Below are positions 18,740 through 27,745 of a stretch of DNA of 64,000 nucleotides, piece after piece; positions within the stretch are counted from its first letter, which is position 1; the number at the start of each line of letters is the position of its first letter. Source of the DNA: Dongshaea marina. Its GTDB lineage: Bacteria > Pseudomonadota > Gammaproteobacteria > Enterobacterales > Aeromonadaceae. The DNA lies in contig NZ_CP028897.1 of NCBI RefSeq assembly GCF_003072645.1, forward strand, positions 1,377,658 to 1,441,657. The letters run 5' to 3'. The translations under genes were made by a program, and so were the position numbers. The notes under the pieces are model-generated. The model was given only the letters and a program-made list of their open reading frames with translations. It had not been told where the DNA came from and did no database searches.

Positions 18740-19216
18740 ATGAACAGAATTCCGATGACAGTTCGTGGTGCAGAGAAGCTACGAGAGGAGCTGGAACACC
18801 TGAAATCGGTCAGGCGTCCAGAGATTATCCAGGCGATTGCTGAAGCTCGTGAGCACGGTGATCTGAAGGAGAATGCCGAATATCACGCCGCCCGTGAACA
18901 GCAGGGCTTCTGTGAGGGGCGGATCCAGGAGATCGAGGCGAAGCTCTCTTGTGCTCAGGTGATTGATGTCACCAAGCTTCCCAATCATGGCCGCGTCGTC
19001 TTTGGGACGACAGTGAAGGTGTATAAGACCGACACAGATCAGGAGCTGACCTATCAGATCGTCGGAGATGATGAATCCGATATCAAGCAGAACCGGATCT
19101 CGGTGAACTCGCCAATTGCGCGTGCCTTGGTTGGCAAAGAGGTCGATGATGTGGCTGTGGTGATGACACCTGCAGGTGAAGTCGAATACGAAGTGGTTGA
19201 GGTAGATTACATCTAA
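18740..19216 (+). CDS. greA: Transcription elongation factor GreA
   Basis: 158 aa, the standard length. The start [20 protein letters not shown] matches GreA exactly in register; a longer open frame upstream (from 18623) belongs to the leader. The N-terminal coiled coil carries the acidic tip ([20 protein letters not shown]) whose Asp and Glu enter the RNA polymerase secondary channel. The C-terminal FKBP-like domain ([20 protein letters not shown]) binds polymerase. GreA stimulates cleavage of backtracked transcripts. It is monocistronic, with the GraL-like hairpin upstream and a bidirectional terminator downstream. Confidence 0.97.
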   Translation: MNRIPMTVRGAEKLREELEHLKSVRRPEIIQAIAEAREHGDLKENAEYHAAREQQGFCEGRIQEIEAKLSCAQVIDVTKLPNHGRVVFGTTVKVYKTDTDQELTYQIVGDDESDIKQNRISVNSPIARALVGKEVDDVAVVMTPAGEVEYEVVEVDYI

Positions 19217-19232
19217 CTGCAGCAGAAGATGC

Positions 19233-19262
19233 AATAAGGCCGGATTGAGATCCGGCCTTATT
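19233..19262. terminator. Bidirectional terminator between greA and yhbY
   Basis: AATAAGGCCGGA and TCCGGCCTTATT form a perfect 12-bp stem around TTGAGA. The flanking A/T tracts let it serve both convergent genes. Confidence 0.85.
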
Positions 19263-19267
19263 TGGTT

Positions 19268-19567
19268 TTAAGCCTTGGGAAGCTTGATCTTTTGCTCGTC
19301 GCTGGGACGATACATCACCAGAGTGTGGCCGATGACCTGCACCTTGGATGCGTTAGTTTCACGCAGGATCGCTTCGATGACCAGCTTTTTGGTTTCACGA
19401 TCTTCGGTAGCAACCTTCACCTTGATCAGCTCATGGTGAGTGAGTGCTAACTCGATCTCGGCAATAACGCCTTCGGTCAGTCCGTGTTGACCCAGTAACA
19501 CTACCGGCTTGAGGTGATGCGCAAGCCCCTTGAGGTGCTGTTTCTGTTTTGTAGTCAGAGAAATCAT
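19268..19567 (-). CDS. yhbY: Ribosome assembly RNA-binding protein YhbY
   Basis: 99 aa, a single CRM domain. The start MISLTTKQKQHLKGLAHHLK matches the family, so ATG 19567 is preferred over a codon 12 residues earlier. The domain's GxxG loop is visible in LLGQHGLTEGVI. YhbY binds pre-50S particles and helps assemble the large ribosomal subunit. It is divergent from rlmE, which also acts on 23S rRNA, with about 90 bp between them; this is the usual gammaproteobacterial arrangement. Confidence 0.95.
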   Translation of the reverse strand: MISLTTKQKQHLKGLAHHLKPVVLLGQHGLTEGVIAEIELALTHHELIKVKVATEDRETKKLVIEAILRETNASKVQVIGHTLVMYRPSDEQKIKLPKA

Positions 19568-19655
19568 CAACTTTCTTGAAATTGTGGGTTGAAAAGAGAA
19601 CATTCTACCCCCATCTGCCCTTTATTACACTAATCCTTGGGATTTATTAACCTCA

Positions 19656-20285
19656 ATGGGAAAGAAAAAACAGTCAGCCAGCTCTAAGCGTTGGTTGAAA
19701 GAACATTTCGATGACCCCTTTGTGCGCCAGGCACAAAAGCAGGGGCTTCGCTCACGGGCTGCATTTAAGCTCGATGAGATCCAGCAAAAAGACACCCTGA
19801 TAAAGCCCGGGATGACGGTGGTCGACCTTGGAGCCGCTCCGGGAGGCTGGTCCTTTTATGCCGCAGAACAGATCGGTGGCCAGGGGAAAGTGATCGCTTG
19901 CGATATCCTTCCTATGGATCCCATCGTGGGGGTGGATTTTCTTCAGGGAGATTTTCGTGAAGAATCTGTTCTCAATGCCCTGCTTGAGCGGGTTGGTGGT
20001 GATAAGGTCGATGTGATCCTTTCGGATATGGCCCCGAATATGAGTGGTAATCCCGGAGTCGATCAGCCAAAATCCATGTATCTCGTTGAATTAGCTCTTG
20101 AAATGTGCCGGGATGTTCTGGCGACCAAGGGCAGTTTTATCGTCAAAGTGTTTCAGGGGGATGGCTTTGATGCCTACCTCAAACAGGTTCGCGAACTCTT
20201 CAGTTCGGTGCGGATCCGCAAACCTGAATCCTCGCGGGCTCGTTCTCGTGAAGTCTACATTGTGGCTAGCGGTTTTAAACTGTAG
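19656..20285 (+). CDS. rlmE: 23S rRNA 2'-O-methyltransferase RlmE (FtsJ/RrmJ)
   Basis: 209 aa, as in E. coli. It has the SAM-binding motif [12 protein letters not shown] and the K-D-K-E catalytic set: Lys38 ([10 protein letters not shown]), Asp124 ([12 protein letters not shown]), Lys164 ([11 protein letters not shown]) and Glu199 ([11 protein letters not shown]). It methylates the ribose of U2552 in the A loop of 23S rRNA late in 50S maturation. It lies 52 bp upstream of ftsH, with which it is co-transcribed in relatives as a heat-shock operon. No sigma-32 promoter was confirmed by eye. Confidence 0.97.
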   Translation: MGKKKQSASSKRWLKEHFDDPFVRQAQKQGLRSRAAFKLDEIQQKDTLIKPGMTVVDLGAAPGGWSFYAAEQIGGQGKVIACDILPMDPIVGVDFLQGDFREESVLNALLERVGGDKVDVILSDMAPNMSGNPGVDQPKSMYLVELALEMCRDVLATKGSFIVKVFQGDGFDAYLKQVRELFSSVRIRKPESSRARSREVYIVASGFKL

Positions 20286-20337
20286 TACCCTAATCCACGT
20301 TTAACTCAATTAATTGTATCCAGCGAGGTCTACGAAT

Positions 20338-22287
20338 TTGAACGACATGGCGAAAAACCTAATTTTGTGGTTGGTAATCGCCGTTGTATTGATGTCGATC
20401 TTTCAGAGTTTTAGCCCAGGGAAGACATCGGGACAACAGCTAGATTACTCGACTTTCATTCATGATGTGAACAAGAACCAGATCCAGGAAGTTCATATCA
20501 ATGGCCAGTCGATAAACGGTTTGAAGAAAAGCGGTGATCGCTTTACCACGACAGTGCCAATGCACGATCCACAGTTGCTGGATGATCTGTTGAACAATAA
20601 TGTTCGTGTCGTTGGTGTGCCGCCAGCTGAGCCAAGCCTGCTGACATCGATCTTCATCTCCTGGTTCCCAATGCTGCTGCTGATCGGTGTGTGGATCTTC
20701 TTCATGCGCCAGATGCAGGGTGGTGGGGGCAAGGGTGCCATGTCCTTCGGTAAGAGTAAGGCACGCCTGATGGGAGAAGATCAGGTCAACACTACTTTCG
20801 CGGATGTCGCCGGTTGTGACGAAGCCAAGGAAGAGGTGGGTGAGCTGGTGGATTACCTTCGTGATCCAAGCCGCTTCCAGAAGCTGGGCGGCCGTATTCC
20901 AACCGGTATCCTGATGGTAGGACCTCCCGGAACCGGTAAGACCTTGCTGGCTAAGGCGATTGCCGGTGAAGCCAAGGTACCCTTCTTCACCATCTCTGGT
21001 TCTGACTTCGTTGAGATGTTTGTCGGTGTGGGTGCCTCGCGGGTACGGGACATGTTTGAGCAGGCTAAGAAGTCCGCTCCCTGTATTGTATTCATCGATG
21101 AAATTGATGCGGTTGGTCGTCAGCGTGGCGCCGGTTTGGGAGGTGGTCACGACGAGCGTGAGCAGACTCTGAACCAGATGCTGGTTGAGATGGATGGTTT
21201 CGAAGGAAACGAAGGGATCATCGTTATTGCCGCAACCAACCGTCCCGATGTTCTGGATCCGGCACTACTGCGTCCCGGTCGCTTTGACCGCCAGGTGGTG
21301 GTGGGTCTTCCGGATGTACGAGGCCGTGAGCATATCCTCAAGGTCCACATGCGCAAGGTGCCCCTGGGTGACAATGTTGAGCCTGCAGTGATCGCGCGCG
21401 GAACTCCTGGCTTCTCAGGCGCGGATCTGGCGAACCTGGTGAATGAAGCAGCTCTGTTTGCCGCCCGTGGTAACAAGCGTGTTGTTGCCATGGAGGAGTT
21501 CGAGAAGGCCAAAGATAAGATCATGATGGGCGCCGAGCGTAAGTCCATGGTGATGACCGAGGATCAGAAAGAGGCGACCGCCTACCACGAGGCGGGACAT
21601 GCTATCGTCGGTCGTCTGATGCCGGATCATGATCCTGTGTACAAGGTGAGTATCATTCCACGGGGACGTGCCCTGGGTGTGACCATGTATCTTCCTGAGC
21701 AGGATAGGGTTAGTCACTCCAAGCAGTATCTTGAGTCGATGATCTCCAGCTTGTATGGCGGGCGAATTGCCGAAGAGCTGATCTATGGTGCCGAAAAGGT
21801 ATCAACCGGTGCTTCAAATGACATCGAGCGGGCAACCGATATTGCTCGCAAGATGGTGACCCAGTGGGGCTTTTCCGAAAAGCTTGGTCCGCTTCTCTAT
21901 GCAGATGAAGAGGGTGAGGTCTTCTTAGGACGCAGTGCTGCCAAGAGTAAGCATATGTCCGATGAGACGGCTCACCTTATCGATGCCGAGATCAAGGAGC
22001 TGGCGGATCGTAACTACCAGCGGGCACTGAAGATCCTTGAGGATAACCGCGACATCCTGCAAACCATGAAGGATGCGCTGATGAAGTATGAAACCATTGA
22101 TGCCAAGCAGCTTGATGATCTGATGGCGCGTCGCGAGGTACGCCAGCCCGAGGAGTGGGGACGCGATGACAGCAATGGACCATCCTCCGAGACCAAACCG
22201 GATGCGGATGATGAGCCTAAGCAGGAGTCTGAGTCTCAGCCACCGAAGGACAATCTGGATGAACCATCGGATGTTCCTGTGAAGTAA
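20338..22287 (+). CDS. ftsH: ATP-dependent zinc metalloprotease FtsH
   Basis: 649 aa. Two N-terminal membrane helices ([19 protein letters not shown] and [20 protein letters not shown]) flank a periplasmic domain. The AAA+ module has Walker A GPPGTGKT, Walker [16 protein letters not shown] and the second region of homology ([20 protein letters not shown]). The zinc site is HEAGH in [13 protein letters not shown]. The hexamer degrades membrane proteins, LpxC and sigma-32. I chose TTG 20338 ([10 protein letters not shown]), which has GCGAGG upstream and matches the MSDMAKNL start of Vibrio FtsH; ATG 20347 is the alternative. The acidic C-terminal tail is rich in Asp, Glu, Pro and Ser. Confidence 0.97.
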   Translation: MNDMAKNLILWLVIAVVLMSIFQSFSPGKTSGQQLDYSTFIHDVNKNQIQEVHINGQSINGLKKSGDRFTTTVPMHDPQLLDDLLNNNVRVVGVPPAEPSLLTSIFISWFPMLLLIGVWIFFMRQMQGGGGKGAMSFGKSKARLMGEDQVNTTFADVAGCDEAKEEVGELVDYLRDPSRFQKLGGRIPTGILMVGPPGTGKTLLAKAIAGEAKVPFFTISGSDFVEMFVGVGASRVRDMFEQAKKSAPCIVFIDEIDAVGRQRGAGLGGGHDEREQTLNQMLVEMDGFEGNEGIIVIAATNRPDVLDPALLRPGRFDRQVVVGLPDVRGREHILKVHMRKVPLGDNVEPAVIARGTPGFSGADLANLVNEAALFAARGNKRVVAMEEFEKAKDKIMMGAERKSMVMTEDQKEATAYHEAGHAIVGRLMPDHDPVYKVSIIPRGRALGVTMYLPEQDRVSHSKQYLESMISSLYGGRIAEELIYGAEKVSTGASNDIERATDIARKMVTQWGFSEKLGPLLYADEEGEVFLGRSAAKSKHMSDETAHLIDAEIKELADRNYQRALKILEDNRDILQTMKDALMKYETIDAKQLDDLMARREVRQPEEWGRDDSNGPSSETKPDADDEPKQESESQPPKDNLDEPSDVPVK

Positions 22288-22308
22288 CCACAGGCCGTCG
22301 AATGCGAT

Positions 22309-22337
22309 AACCCCGGGGTCACTCCCGGGGTTTTTTA
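22309..22337 (+). terminator. ftsH intrinsic terminator
   Basis: AACCCCGGG and CCCGGGGTT pair around GTCACT and are followed by a run of T residues. It separates ftsH from folP. Confidence 0.9.
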
Positions 22338-22412
22338 TTCGTAACCTGGGCTAAACTCGTTGTGGCTGGTGACTTGAACAGCCAGCAGTGACTCGTTTAA
22401 AGGAGCGATAAA

Positions 22413-23276
22413 GTGGCGGTGTTTAATTTCTCTGACAAATCTCTGGATCTGACAACCCCCCGGGTGATGGGGATCCTTAATGTAACCCCGGATTCATTCT
22501 CTGACGGGGGCCAGTTTTCCAGCTATGCCAAGGCGCTGGAGCGTGCCCGGCAGATGGTCGCTGATGGCGCCAGCATTATTGATATTGGCGGAGAGTCGAC
22601 CCGGCCTGGTGCGGCTGAGGTGACACAAGCTGAGGAGCTGGAGCGGGTGATCCCTTTGGTAGAGGCGATAACCCGGGAGCTGGATGTGTTGGTGTCGGTG
22701 GATACCAGCAAGCCACAGGTGATCTGTGAAGCTGCAGCGGCAGGCGCCCACCTGATTAATGATGTGCGAGCGCTGCAGGAGCCCGGGGCATTGGAGGCTG
22801 CGGCACAATCGGGGTTGCCGGTCTGCCTGATGCATATGCAGGGTCAGCCGAGAACCATGCAGCAGCAGCCCAGTTACCGGGATCTGCTTGTTGAAATAGA
22901 AGAGTTTTTTGAACAACGAATCGCAGCTTGTGCCACAGCAGGGATCTCCCGTGAAAAGATTTTGCTGGACCCCGGGTTTGGATTTGGCAAGACTCTGGAG
23001 CATAATTACCAGCTACTTGGGCAACTAGAGTATTTTCATCAGCTCAAGTGCCCGCTGCTGGTGGGGATGTCCCGCAAATCTATGGTGGGTAACCTGCTGG
23101 ATCGCCCGGTTGAGGAGCGTTTGGCCGGGAGCCTTGGCTGCGCGGCCATCGCCCTGCTGAAAGGCGCCCGGATCATCCGGGTCCACGATGTGAAAGAGAC
23201 CTATGATCTGCTGCGAGTGATTGAGACGACCCGGCAGTATGCTGACGAGGGTATTTTTTCTGAAGGCTCATTTTGA
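22413..23276 (+). CDS. folP: Dihydropteroate synthase FolP
   Basis: 287 aa. Starts at GTG 22413 with AGGAG nine bases upstream. Family motifs are all present: RVMGILNVTPDSFSDGG (pterin pyrophosphate loop), GGESTRPGAAEV, INDVRALQEPG, LLDPGFGFGKTLEHNYQLL and GMSRKSMVGNLL. It condenses p-aminobenzoate with dihydropterin pyrophosphate in folate synthesis and is the sulfonamide target. It is followed after 108 bp by glmM, the usual partner gene; transcription probably continues into it. Confidence 0.97.
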   Translation: MAVFNFSDKSLDLTTPRVMGILNVTPDSFSDGGQFSSYAKALERARQMVADGASIIDIGGESTRPGAAEVTQAEELERVIPLVEAITRELDVLVSVDTSKPQVICEAAAAGAHLINDVRALQEPGALEAAAQSGLPVCLMHMQGQPRTMQQQPSYRDLLVEIEEFFEQRIAACATAGISREKILLDPGFGFGKTLEHNYQLLGQLEYFHQLKCPLLVGMSRKSMVGNLLDRPVEERLAGSLGCAAIALLKGARIIRVHDVKETYDLLRVIETTRQYADEGIFSEGSF

Positions 23277-23384
23277 GCCAAGAGATTTGATGGGGTGGTA
23301 AATCTTGATGACAGCTGTTGATTCCTGGTTTAGCCAGCCCTGCTGCTAACAATAGATGATTAATAAATTGGACTTAAGAAGACA

Positions 23385-24725
23385 ATGACACGTAAATATT
23401 TTGGTACTGATGGTATCCGTGGCAAGGTGGGTGAGCATCCTGTCACTCCGGATTTTGTATTGAAGCTTGGCTGGGCTGCAGGCCGGGTCCTGTCTCGCCA
23501 GGGCTCGCGTAAGGTGTTGATCGGCAAGGACACCCGGATCTCAGGCTACATGATGGAGTCTGCCCTTGAGGCGGGGTTGTCGGCTGCTGGCTTAAAAGCG
23601 GCCCTGCTAGGACCTATGCCCACTCCGGCGGTTGCCTATCTGACTCGCACCTTCCGCGCCGAGGCTGGCATCGTGATTAGTGCCTCCCATAACCCTTATT
23701 ATGATAACGGGATCAAATTCTTCTCTGCCGATGGCAGCAAGCTTCCCGATGAGCTTGAGCAGGAGATAGAGCAGTATCTTGAGCAACCCATTGAGTGTGT
23801 TGAGTCCGGTGAGCTTGGCAAGGCGCTGCGTATCGATGATGCTGCTGGGCGTTATATTGAGTTTTGTAAGGGCACCTTCCCGGCTCAGGAGAGCTTGGAA
23901 GGCCTCAAGATCGTGGTGGACTGTGCCCATGGGGCGACCTATCACATCGCGCCTGCCGTCTTCTCTGAACTGGGCGCCGAGGTGATTGCCATGGGGGTTG
24001 AACCCGATGGCCTTAACATCAATGAAAAAGTGGGGTCAACCGCACCGGATGCCCTGATAGAGCGGGTTCTTGCCGAAGAGGCCGATCTGGGGGTTGCTCT
24101 GGATGGGGATGGCGACCGATTGATCCTGGTGGATCAGAAGGGAGTGCTGATCGATGGCGATGAGATCCTCTATATCATCGCCCGTCATCTATTGTGCCAG
24201 GGGCGACTCAATGGCGGGGTTGTGGGCACTCAGATGGCTAACCTCGGGCTGGAGCTGGCGCTTAAAACACTGGGAATCCCCTTTGCCCGTGCCAAGGTGG
24301 GGGACCGTTATGTGATGGAGATGCTCAAAGAGCGCGGCTGGACCCTGGGCGGGGAGAACTCCGGGCATATTATTTGTCTTAATCAAACCACCACAGGTGA
24401 TGGCATTGTTGCCGCGCTACAGGTGCTGGCGGCGATGCGTGAGTCTGGGCTCTCTTTATATGAGCTTCGTAGCGGCATGAACAAGTTCCCTCAGGTGCTC
24501 GTCAATGTGCGTTATAAAGGGGGCAGCATCAACCCACTGGAGAGCCAAGGCGTGCAAGATGCGGTGCAGGCAGTGGAGCAGGAGCTTGGAGAGCGTGGCC
24601 GGGTCTTGTTGCGTAAGTCAGGAACAGAGCCGCTTATTCGGGTGATGGTTGAGGGTGAGCAGCAAGAGCAGGTTCAGCAGTTGGCGCAAAAAATTGCTCA
24701 ACAGGTTGAATTGGCTGGAAAATAA
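23385..24725 (+). CDS. glmM: Phosphoglucosamine mutase GlmM
   Basis: 446 aa, normal length. Diagnostic blocks are [14 protein letters not shown] at the N-terminus, the phosphoserine loop [20 protein letters not shown], the metal loop [17 protein letters not shown] in sugar binding, and [15 protein letters not shown] for phosphate binding. It interconverts glucosamine-6-phosphate and glucosamine-1-phosphate, feeding UDP-GlcNAc for peptidoglycan and lipopolysaccharide. No hairpin separates it from folP. The 240 bp between glmM and secG include a GCCCCG/CGGGGC hairpin near 24838-24867 and AT-rich sequence that may hold the secG promoter. Confidence 0.97.
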   Translation: MTRKYFGTDGIRGKVGEHPVTPDFVLKLGWAAGRVLSRQGSRKVLIGKDTRISGYMMESALEAGLSAAGLKAALLGPMPTPAVAYLTRTFRAEAGIVISASHNPYYDNGIKFFSADGSKLPDELEQEIEQYLEQPIECVESGELGKALRIDDAAGRYIEFCKGTFPAQESLEGLKIVVDCAHGATYHIAPAVFSELGAEVIAMGVEPDGLNINEKVGSTAPDALIERVLAEEADLGVALDGDGDRLILVDQKGVLIDGDEILYIIARHLLCQGRLNGGVVGTQMANLGLELALKTLGIPFARAKVGDRYVMEMLKERGWTLGGENSGHIICLNQTTTGDGIVAALQVLAAMRESGLSLYELRSGMNKFPQVLVNVRYKGGSINPLESQGVQDAVQAVEQELGERGRVLLRKSGTEPLIRVMVEGEQQEQVQQLAQKIAQQVELAGK

Positions 24726-24965
24726 TCTGAATCAGGGCTTTTATTAATCATTGAGCCAGGGTTTGTTTGTTAACTGAGCAGTTAAACATTTTTTTTAATT
24801 TTTTGCTTGTAACGGCGACCGGGTCTGGTTAGTATTAGCCCCGCTTCGGAGGGAACGGTGAACGGGGCTTGAGAAAAGAGTCTTGTTTCGAACAAAGATC
24901 TGTTAGAGTTCCTGAAGGTATAGTGAGGAATTTGATCTTTTAAACTCTAGAGCGAGTGCAGGTTA

Positions 24966-25352
24966 ATGTACGAGATACTGTTGATTTTATACCTGCTGGT
25001 TGCGATTGCTTTGATAGCTCTCGTTTTGATACAGCAGGGTAAAGGTTCTGAGATGGGAGCCTCTTTCGGCTCAGGTGCTTCATCCACTTTGTTTGGCGCA
25101 TCGGGTTCAGGAAACTTCCTAACCAGAACGACATCGGTACTTGCCTTCTTTTTTGTAGTGATTAGCCTGGTTCTGACCAATATGTCGGGTCATGCTAAGA
25201 AGGCCGAAAGCGAGTGGGATAACCTCTCTCAGCCGGCGGTTAAGCAAGAGAGCGTAACCAAGCAAGTGCAGGTGGCTCAGGAGAAAAAAGCTCCTGAAAC
25301 ACTCCCGGTCAAGGACAGCGATGTTCCGGTAAGTACCGAGAGTAAGAAGTAA
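24966..25352 (+). CDS. secG: Preprotein translocase subunit SecG
   Basis: 128 aa with two membrane helices: YEILLILYLLVAIALIALVL near the N-terminus and TTSVLAFFFVVISLVLTN at about residues 55-75. Between them is the conserved GKGSEMGASFGSGASSTLFG loop. The hydrophilic C-terminal tail is rich in Lys, Glu and Val. SecG aids SecA cycling at the SecYEG channel. It ends 11 bp before the tRNA-Leu gene, so the two are probably co-transcribed, as with secG-leuU in E. coli. Confidence 0.96.
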   Translation: MYEILLILYLLVAIALIALVLIQQGKGSEMGASFGSGASSTLFGASGSGNFLTRTTSVLAFFFVVISLVLTNMSGHAKKAESEWDNLSQPAVKQESVTKQVQVAQEKKAPETLPVKDSDVPVSTESKK

Positions 25353-25363
25353 TAAAGGTTTTA

Positions 25364-25450
25364 GCCGAGGTGGTGGAATTGGTAGACACGCTATCTTGAG
25401 GGGGTAGTGCCTGTATGGGCGTGCGGGTTCAAGTCCCGCTCTCGGCACCA
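25364..25450 (+). tRNA. leuU: tRNA-Leu (anticodon GAG)
   Basis: 87 nt including an encoded CCA. The acceptor stem GCCGAGG pairs with TCTCGGC apart from one wobble. The anticodon arm CTATC-TTGAGGG-GGTAG places GAG in the loop, and a long class II variable arm follows (TGCCTGTATGGGCG). The T arm GCGGGTTCAAGTCCCGC is standard. It closely matches E. coli leuU and keeps its position after secG. Confidence 0.95.
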
Positions 25451-25515
25451 AATTTCAAACTGAGCATTGATTGTAAGACTGAGTTTGAATCACTTTAGAG
25501 TGAAGAGTTTATGGA

Positions 25516-25592
<77 letters not shown>

Positions 25593-25660
25593 AGTCTATG
25601 GTTTGGCAGGCTCTTGCTTGTCAAACCTATTTGCGTTTATGGCGCAAAGGGTCCAGTTAT

Positions 25661-25689
25661 AAAAGCCCCGACTTGATCGGGGCTTTTTA
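25661..25689 (+). terminator. Terminator between initiator tRNA and rimP
   Basis: AAAGCCCCGA and TCGGGGCTTT pair around CTTGA and are followed by T residues. It probably limits readthrough from the tRNA promoter into rimP-nusA-infB. Confidence 0.85.
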
Positions 25690-25755
25690 TTATCTGAGCA
25701 TTTTATGTCGTTATGCAGGGCTTTGTTTTAGCCCTTTTCTGTATGGGGGTGGTTT

Positions 25756-26214
25756 TTGGCTACGCTGGAACAACGTTTGGTTGAGCTGTTGGAGGCACCA
25801 GTTGAAGCTCTCGGCTTTGAGCTGCTGGGAGTTGAGTTTGTGCGTGCGGGGAAGCATTCAACCCTGCGTGCCTATATTGATCGTGAAGGCGGGATCACCG
25901 TCGATGACTGCGCGGAAGTGAGCTATCAGATAAGCTCGGTGCTGGATGTCGAAGATCCGATCACGACGGCTTATAATCTGGAGGTTTCCTCTCCTGGGCT
26001 CGAGCGTCCTCTGTTCAAGCTGGCACATTACCAAACCTTTATCGGCCACGATGTAATGCTGATGCTGAGGATGGCTGTGGGTAACCAACGTAAGTTTAAA
26101 GGGCAGATCAAAGCGGTTGATGGCGAAATGATCACCGTGATGGTTGATGGTAAGGATGAAGTCTTTGCTTTCTCGAATATTCAGAAGGCAAATTTAGTTC
26201 CGAATTTTGATTAA
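25756..26214 (+). CDS. rimP: Ribosome maturation factor RimP
   Basis: 152 aa. Starts with TTG at 25756 ([20 protein letters not shown]), which matches the E. coli start [20 protein letters not shown]. The typical blocks [49 protein letters not shown] and the SH3-like C-terminus ([15 protein letters not shown]) are present. RimP is needed for 30S subunit assembly. It is the first protein gene of the nusA operon, 14 bp from nusA. Confidence 0.95.
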   Translation: MATLEQRLVELLEAPVEALGFELLGVEFVRAGKHSTLRAYIDREGGITVDDCAEVSYQISSVLDVEDPITTAYNLEVSSPGLERPLFKLAHYQTFIGHDVMLMLRMAVGNQRKFKGQIKAVDGEMITVMVDGKDEVFAFSNIQKANLVPNFD

Positions 26215-26228
26215 CGAGGCAATCGGAA

Positions 26229-27719
26229 ATGAATAAAGAGATTTTGCTGGTTGTAGATGCTGTTTCAAACGAAAAATCAGTTCCTCGTGAGAAAATTTTC
26301 CAGGCGTTGGAGACTGCACTCGCGACTGCGACCAAAAAGAAATACGAGGGTGACATCGAGGTTCGTGTAAGTATCGATCGCGAAACCGGTGACTTTGATA
26401 CCTTCCGTCGCTGGATGGCTGTTGATGAAGAGCAGGGTGTACAGAACCCTTATCGCGAGATCACGCTTGAGGCGGCACAGTTTGAAGATCCCGCTCTGAA
26501 TGCCGGTGATTATGTTGAGGAACAGATTGAATCTGTTACCTTCGATCGCATCACGACCCAGACCGCCAAGCAGGTGATCGTCCAGAAGGTTCGTGAAGCC
26601 GAGCGTGCTCAGGTGATCGAGCAGTTCATTGACCACGAGGGTGAGATCATTACCGGGGTGGTGAAAAAATCCAGCCGTGACAATGTGATCATGGACCTGG
26701 GCAACAATGCCGAGGCTGTCATCGGTCGTGGCGATCTACTGCCACGTGAAAGTTTCCGTCCGGGAGATCGGGTTCGCGGCCTGCTGTTTGCTGTTCGTCC
26801 TGAGGCACGTGGTGCGCAGTTGTTTGTTAGCCGCTCTAACCCTCAGTTCCTTAAGGAACTGTTCCGCATCGAAGTGCCTGAGATTGGTGAAGAGCTAATC
26901 GAGCTGATGGGTGCTGCCCGTGATCCGGGTTCACGCGCCAAGATTGCCGTTAAAACCAATGATAAGCGCATCGATCCGGTGGGAGCTTGTGTCGGGATGC
27001 GTGGTGCACGTGTTCAGGCGGTCTCCGGTGAACTGGGTGGCGAGCGTATCGACATCGTGCTGTGGGATGATAATCCTGCACAATTTGTTATCAACGCGAT
27101 GGCCCCGGCTGAAGTGGCTTCTATCGTGGTTGATGAAGACGCTCATATCATGGACATTGCCGTGGAGTCTGAAAACCTGGCTCAGGCGATCGGTCGTAAC
27201 GGTCAAAACGTGCGTCTTGCATCTCAGCTGACCGGCTGGGAGCTCAATGTGATGACGGTTGAAGAAGCCAAGGCGAAGCACCAGGCGGAAGCGGATAAGG
27301 CGGTTGGCGAGTTTGAAGATGCCCTGGGCATTGATGAAGATTTCGCAACCCTGCTGATCGAAGAAGGATTCACCAGCCTGGAAGAGATCGCTTATGTGCC
27401 TATGAATGAGCTGCTGGCTCTGGATCTTGAGCAAGAGATGGTTGAAGAGCTGCGTCAGCGGGCCAAAGATGCTCTGACTACCCGGGCATTGGCACAGGAG
27501 GTCTCTTTGGAGGAGGCGCATCCTTCTGAAGAACTACTCAACTTGCCAGGCATGGAACGTGCTTTTGCTTATGCGCTGGCAGCTAAGGGAATCACAGATC
27601 TGGAAGGCCTGGCTGAGCAGGGTATCGATGATCTGAGTGATATTGAAGAGCTTTCTCAAGAGCAGGCGGGCGAATTGATCATGGCTGCTCGTAACATCTG
27701 CTGGTTTGGGGATGAGTAA
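26229..27719 (+). CDS. nusA: Transcription termination/antitermination protein NusA
   Basis: 496 aa with the gammaproteobacterial layout: N-terminal polymerase-binding domain ([20 protein letters not shown]), S1 domain near residues 135-200 ([20 protein letters not shown]), two KH domains ([20 protein letters not shown] and [20 protein letters not shown]), and two C-terminal acidic repeats (from about residue 365). NusA modulates pausing, intrinsic termination and rRNA antitermination. It is followed by infB after 26 bp. Confidence 0.97.
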   Translation: MNKEILLVVDAVSNEKSVPREKIFQALETALATATKKKYEGDIEVRVSIDRETGDFDTFRRWMAVDEEQGVQNPYREITLEAAQFEDPALNAGDYVEEQIESVTFDRITTQTAKQVIVQKVREAERAQVIEQFIDHEGEIITGVVKKSSRDNVIMDLGNNAEAVIGRGDLLPRESFRPGDRVRGLLFAVRPEARGAQLFVSRSNPQFLKELFRIEVPEIGEELIELMGAARDPGSRAKIAVKTNDKRIDPVGACVGMRGARVQAVSGELGGERIDIVLWDDNPAQFVINAMAPAEVASIVVDEDAHIMDIAVESENLAQAIGRNGQNVRLASQLTGWELNVMTVEEAKAKHQAEADKAVGEFEDALGIDEDFATLLIEEGFTSLEEIAYVPMNELLALDLEQEMVEELRQRAKDALTTRALAQEVSLEEAHPSEELLNLPGMERAFAYALAAKGITDLEGLAEQGIDDLSDIEELSQEQAGELIMAARNICWFGDE

Positions 27720-27745
27720 TCGTAGCAGATCAACGGAGGTAATGA

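Noticed and set aside
24838-24867. GCCCCG/CGGGGC hairpin as a secG riboswitch
   Set aside because: Stem of only six pairs with a long loop and no conserved ligand-binding elements that I can recognise.
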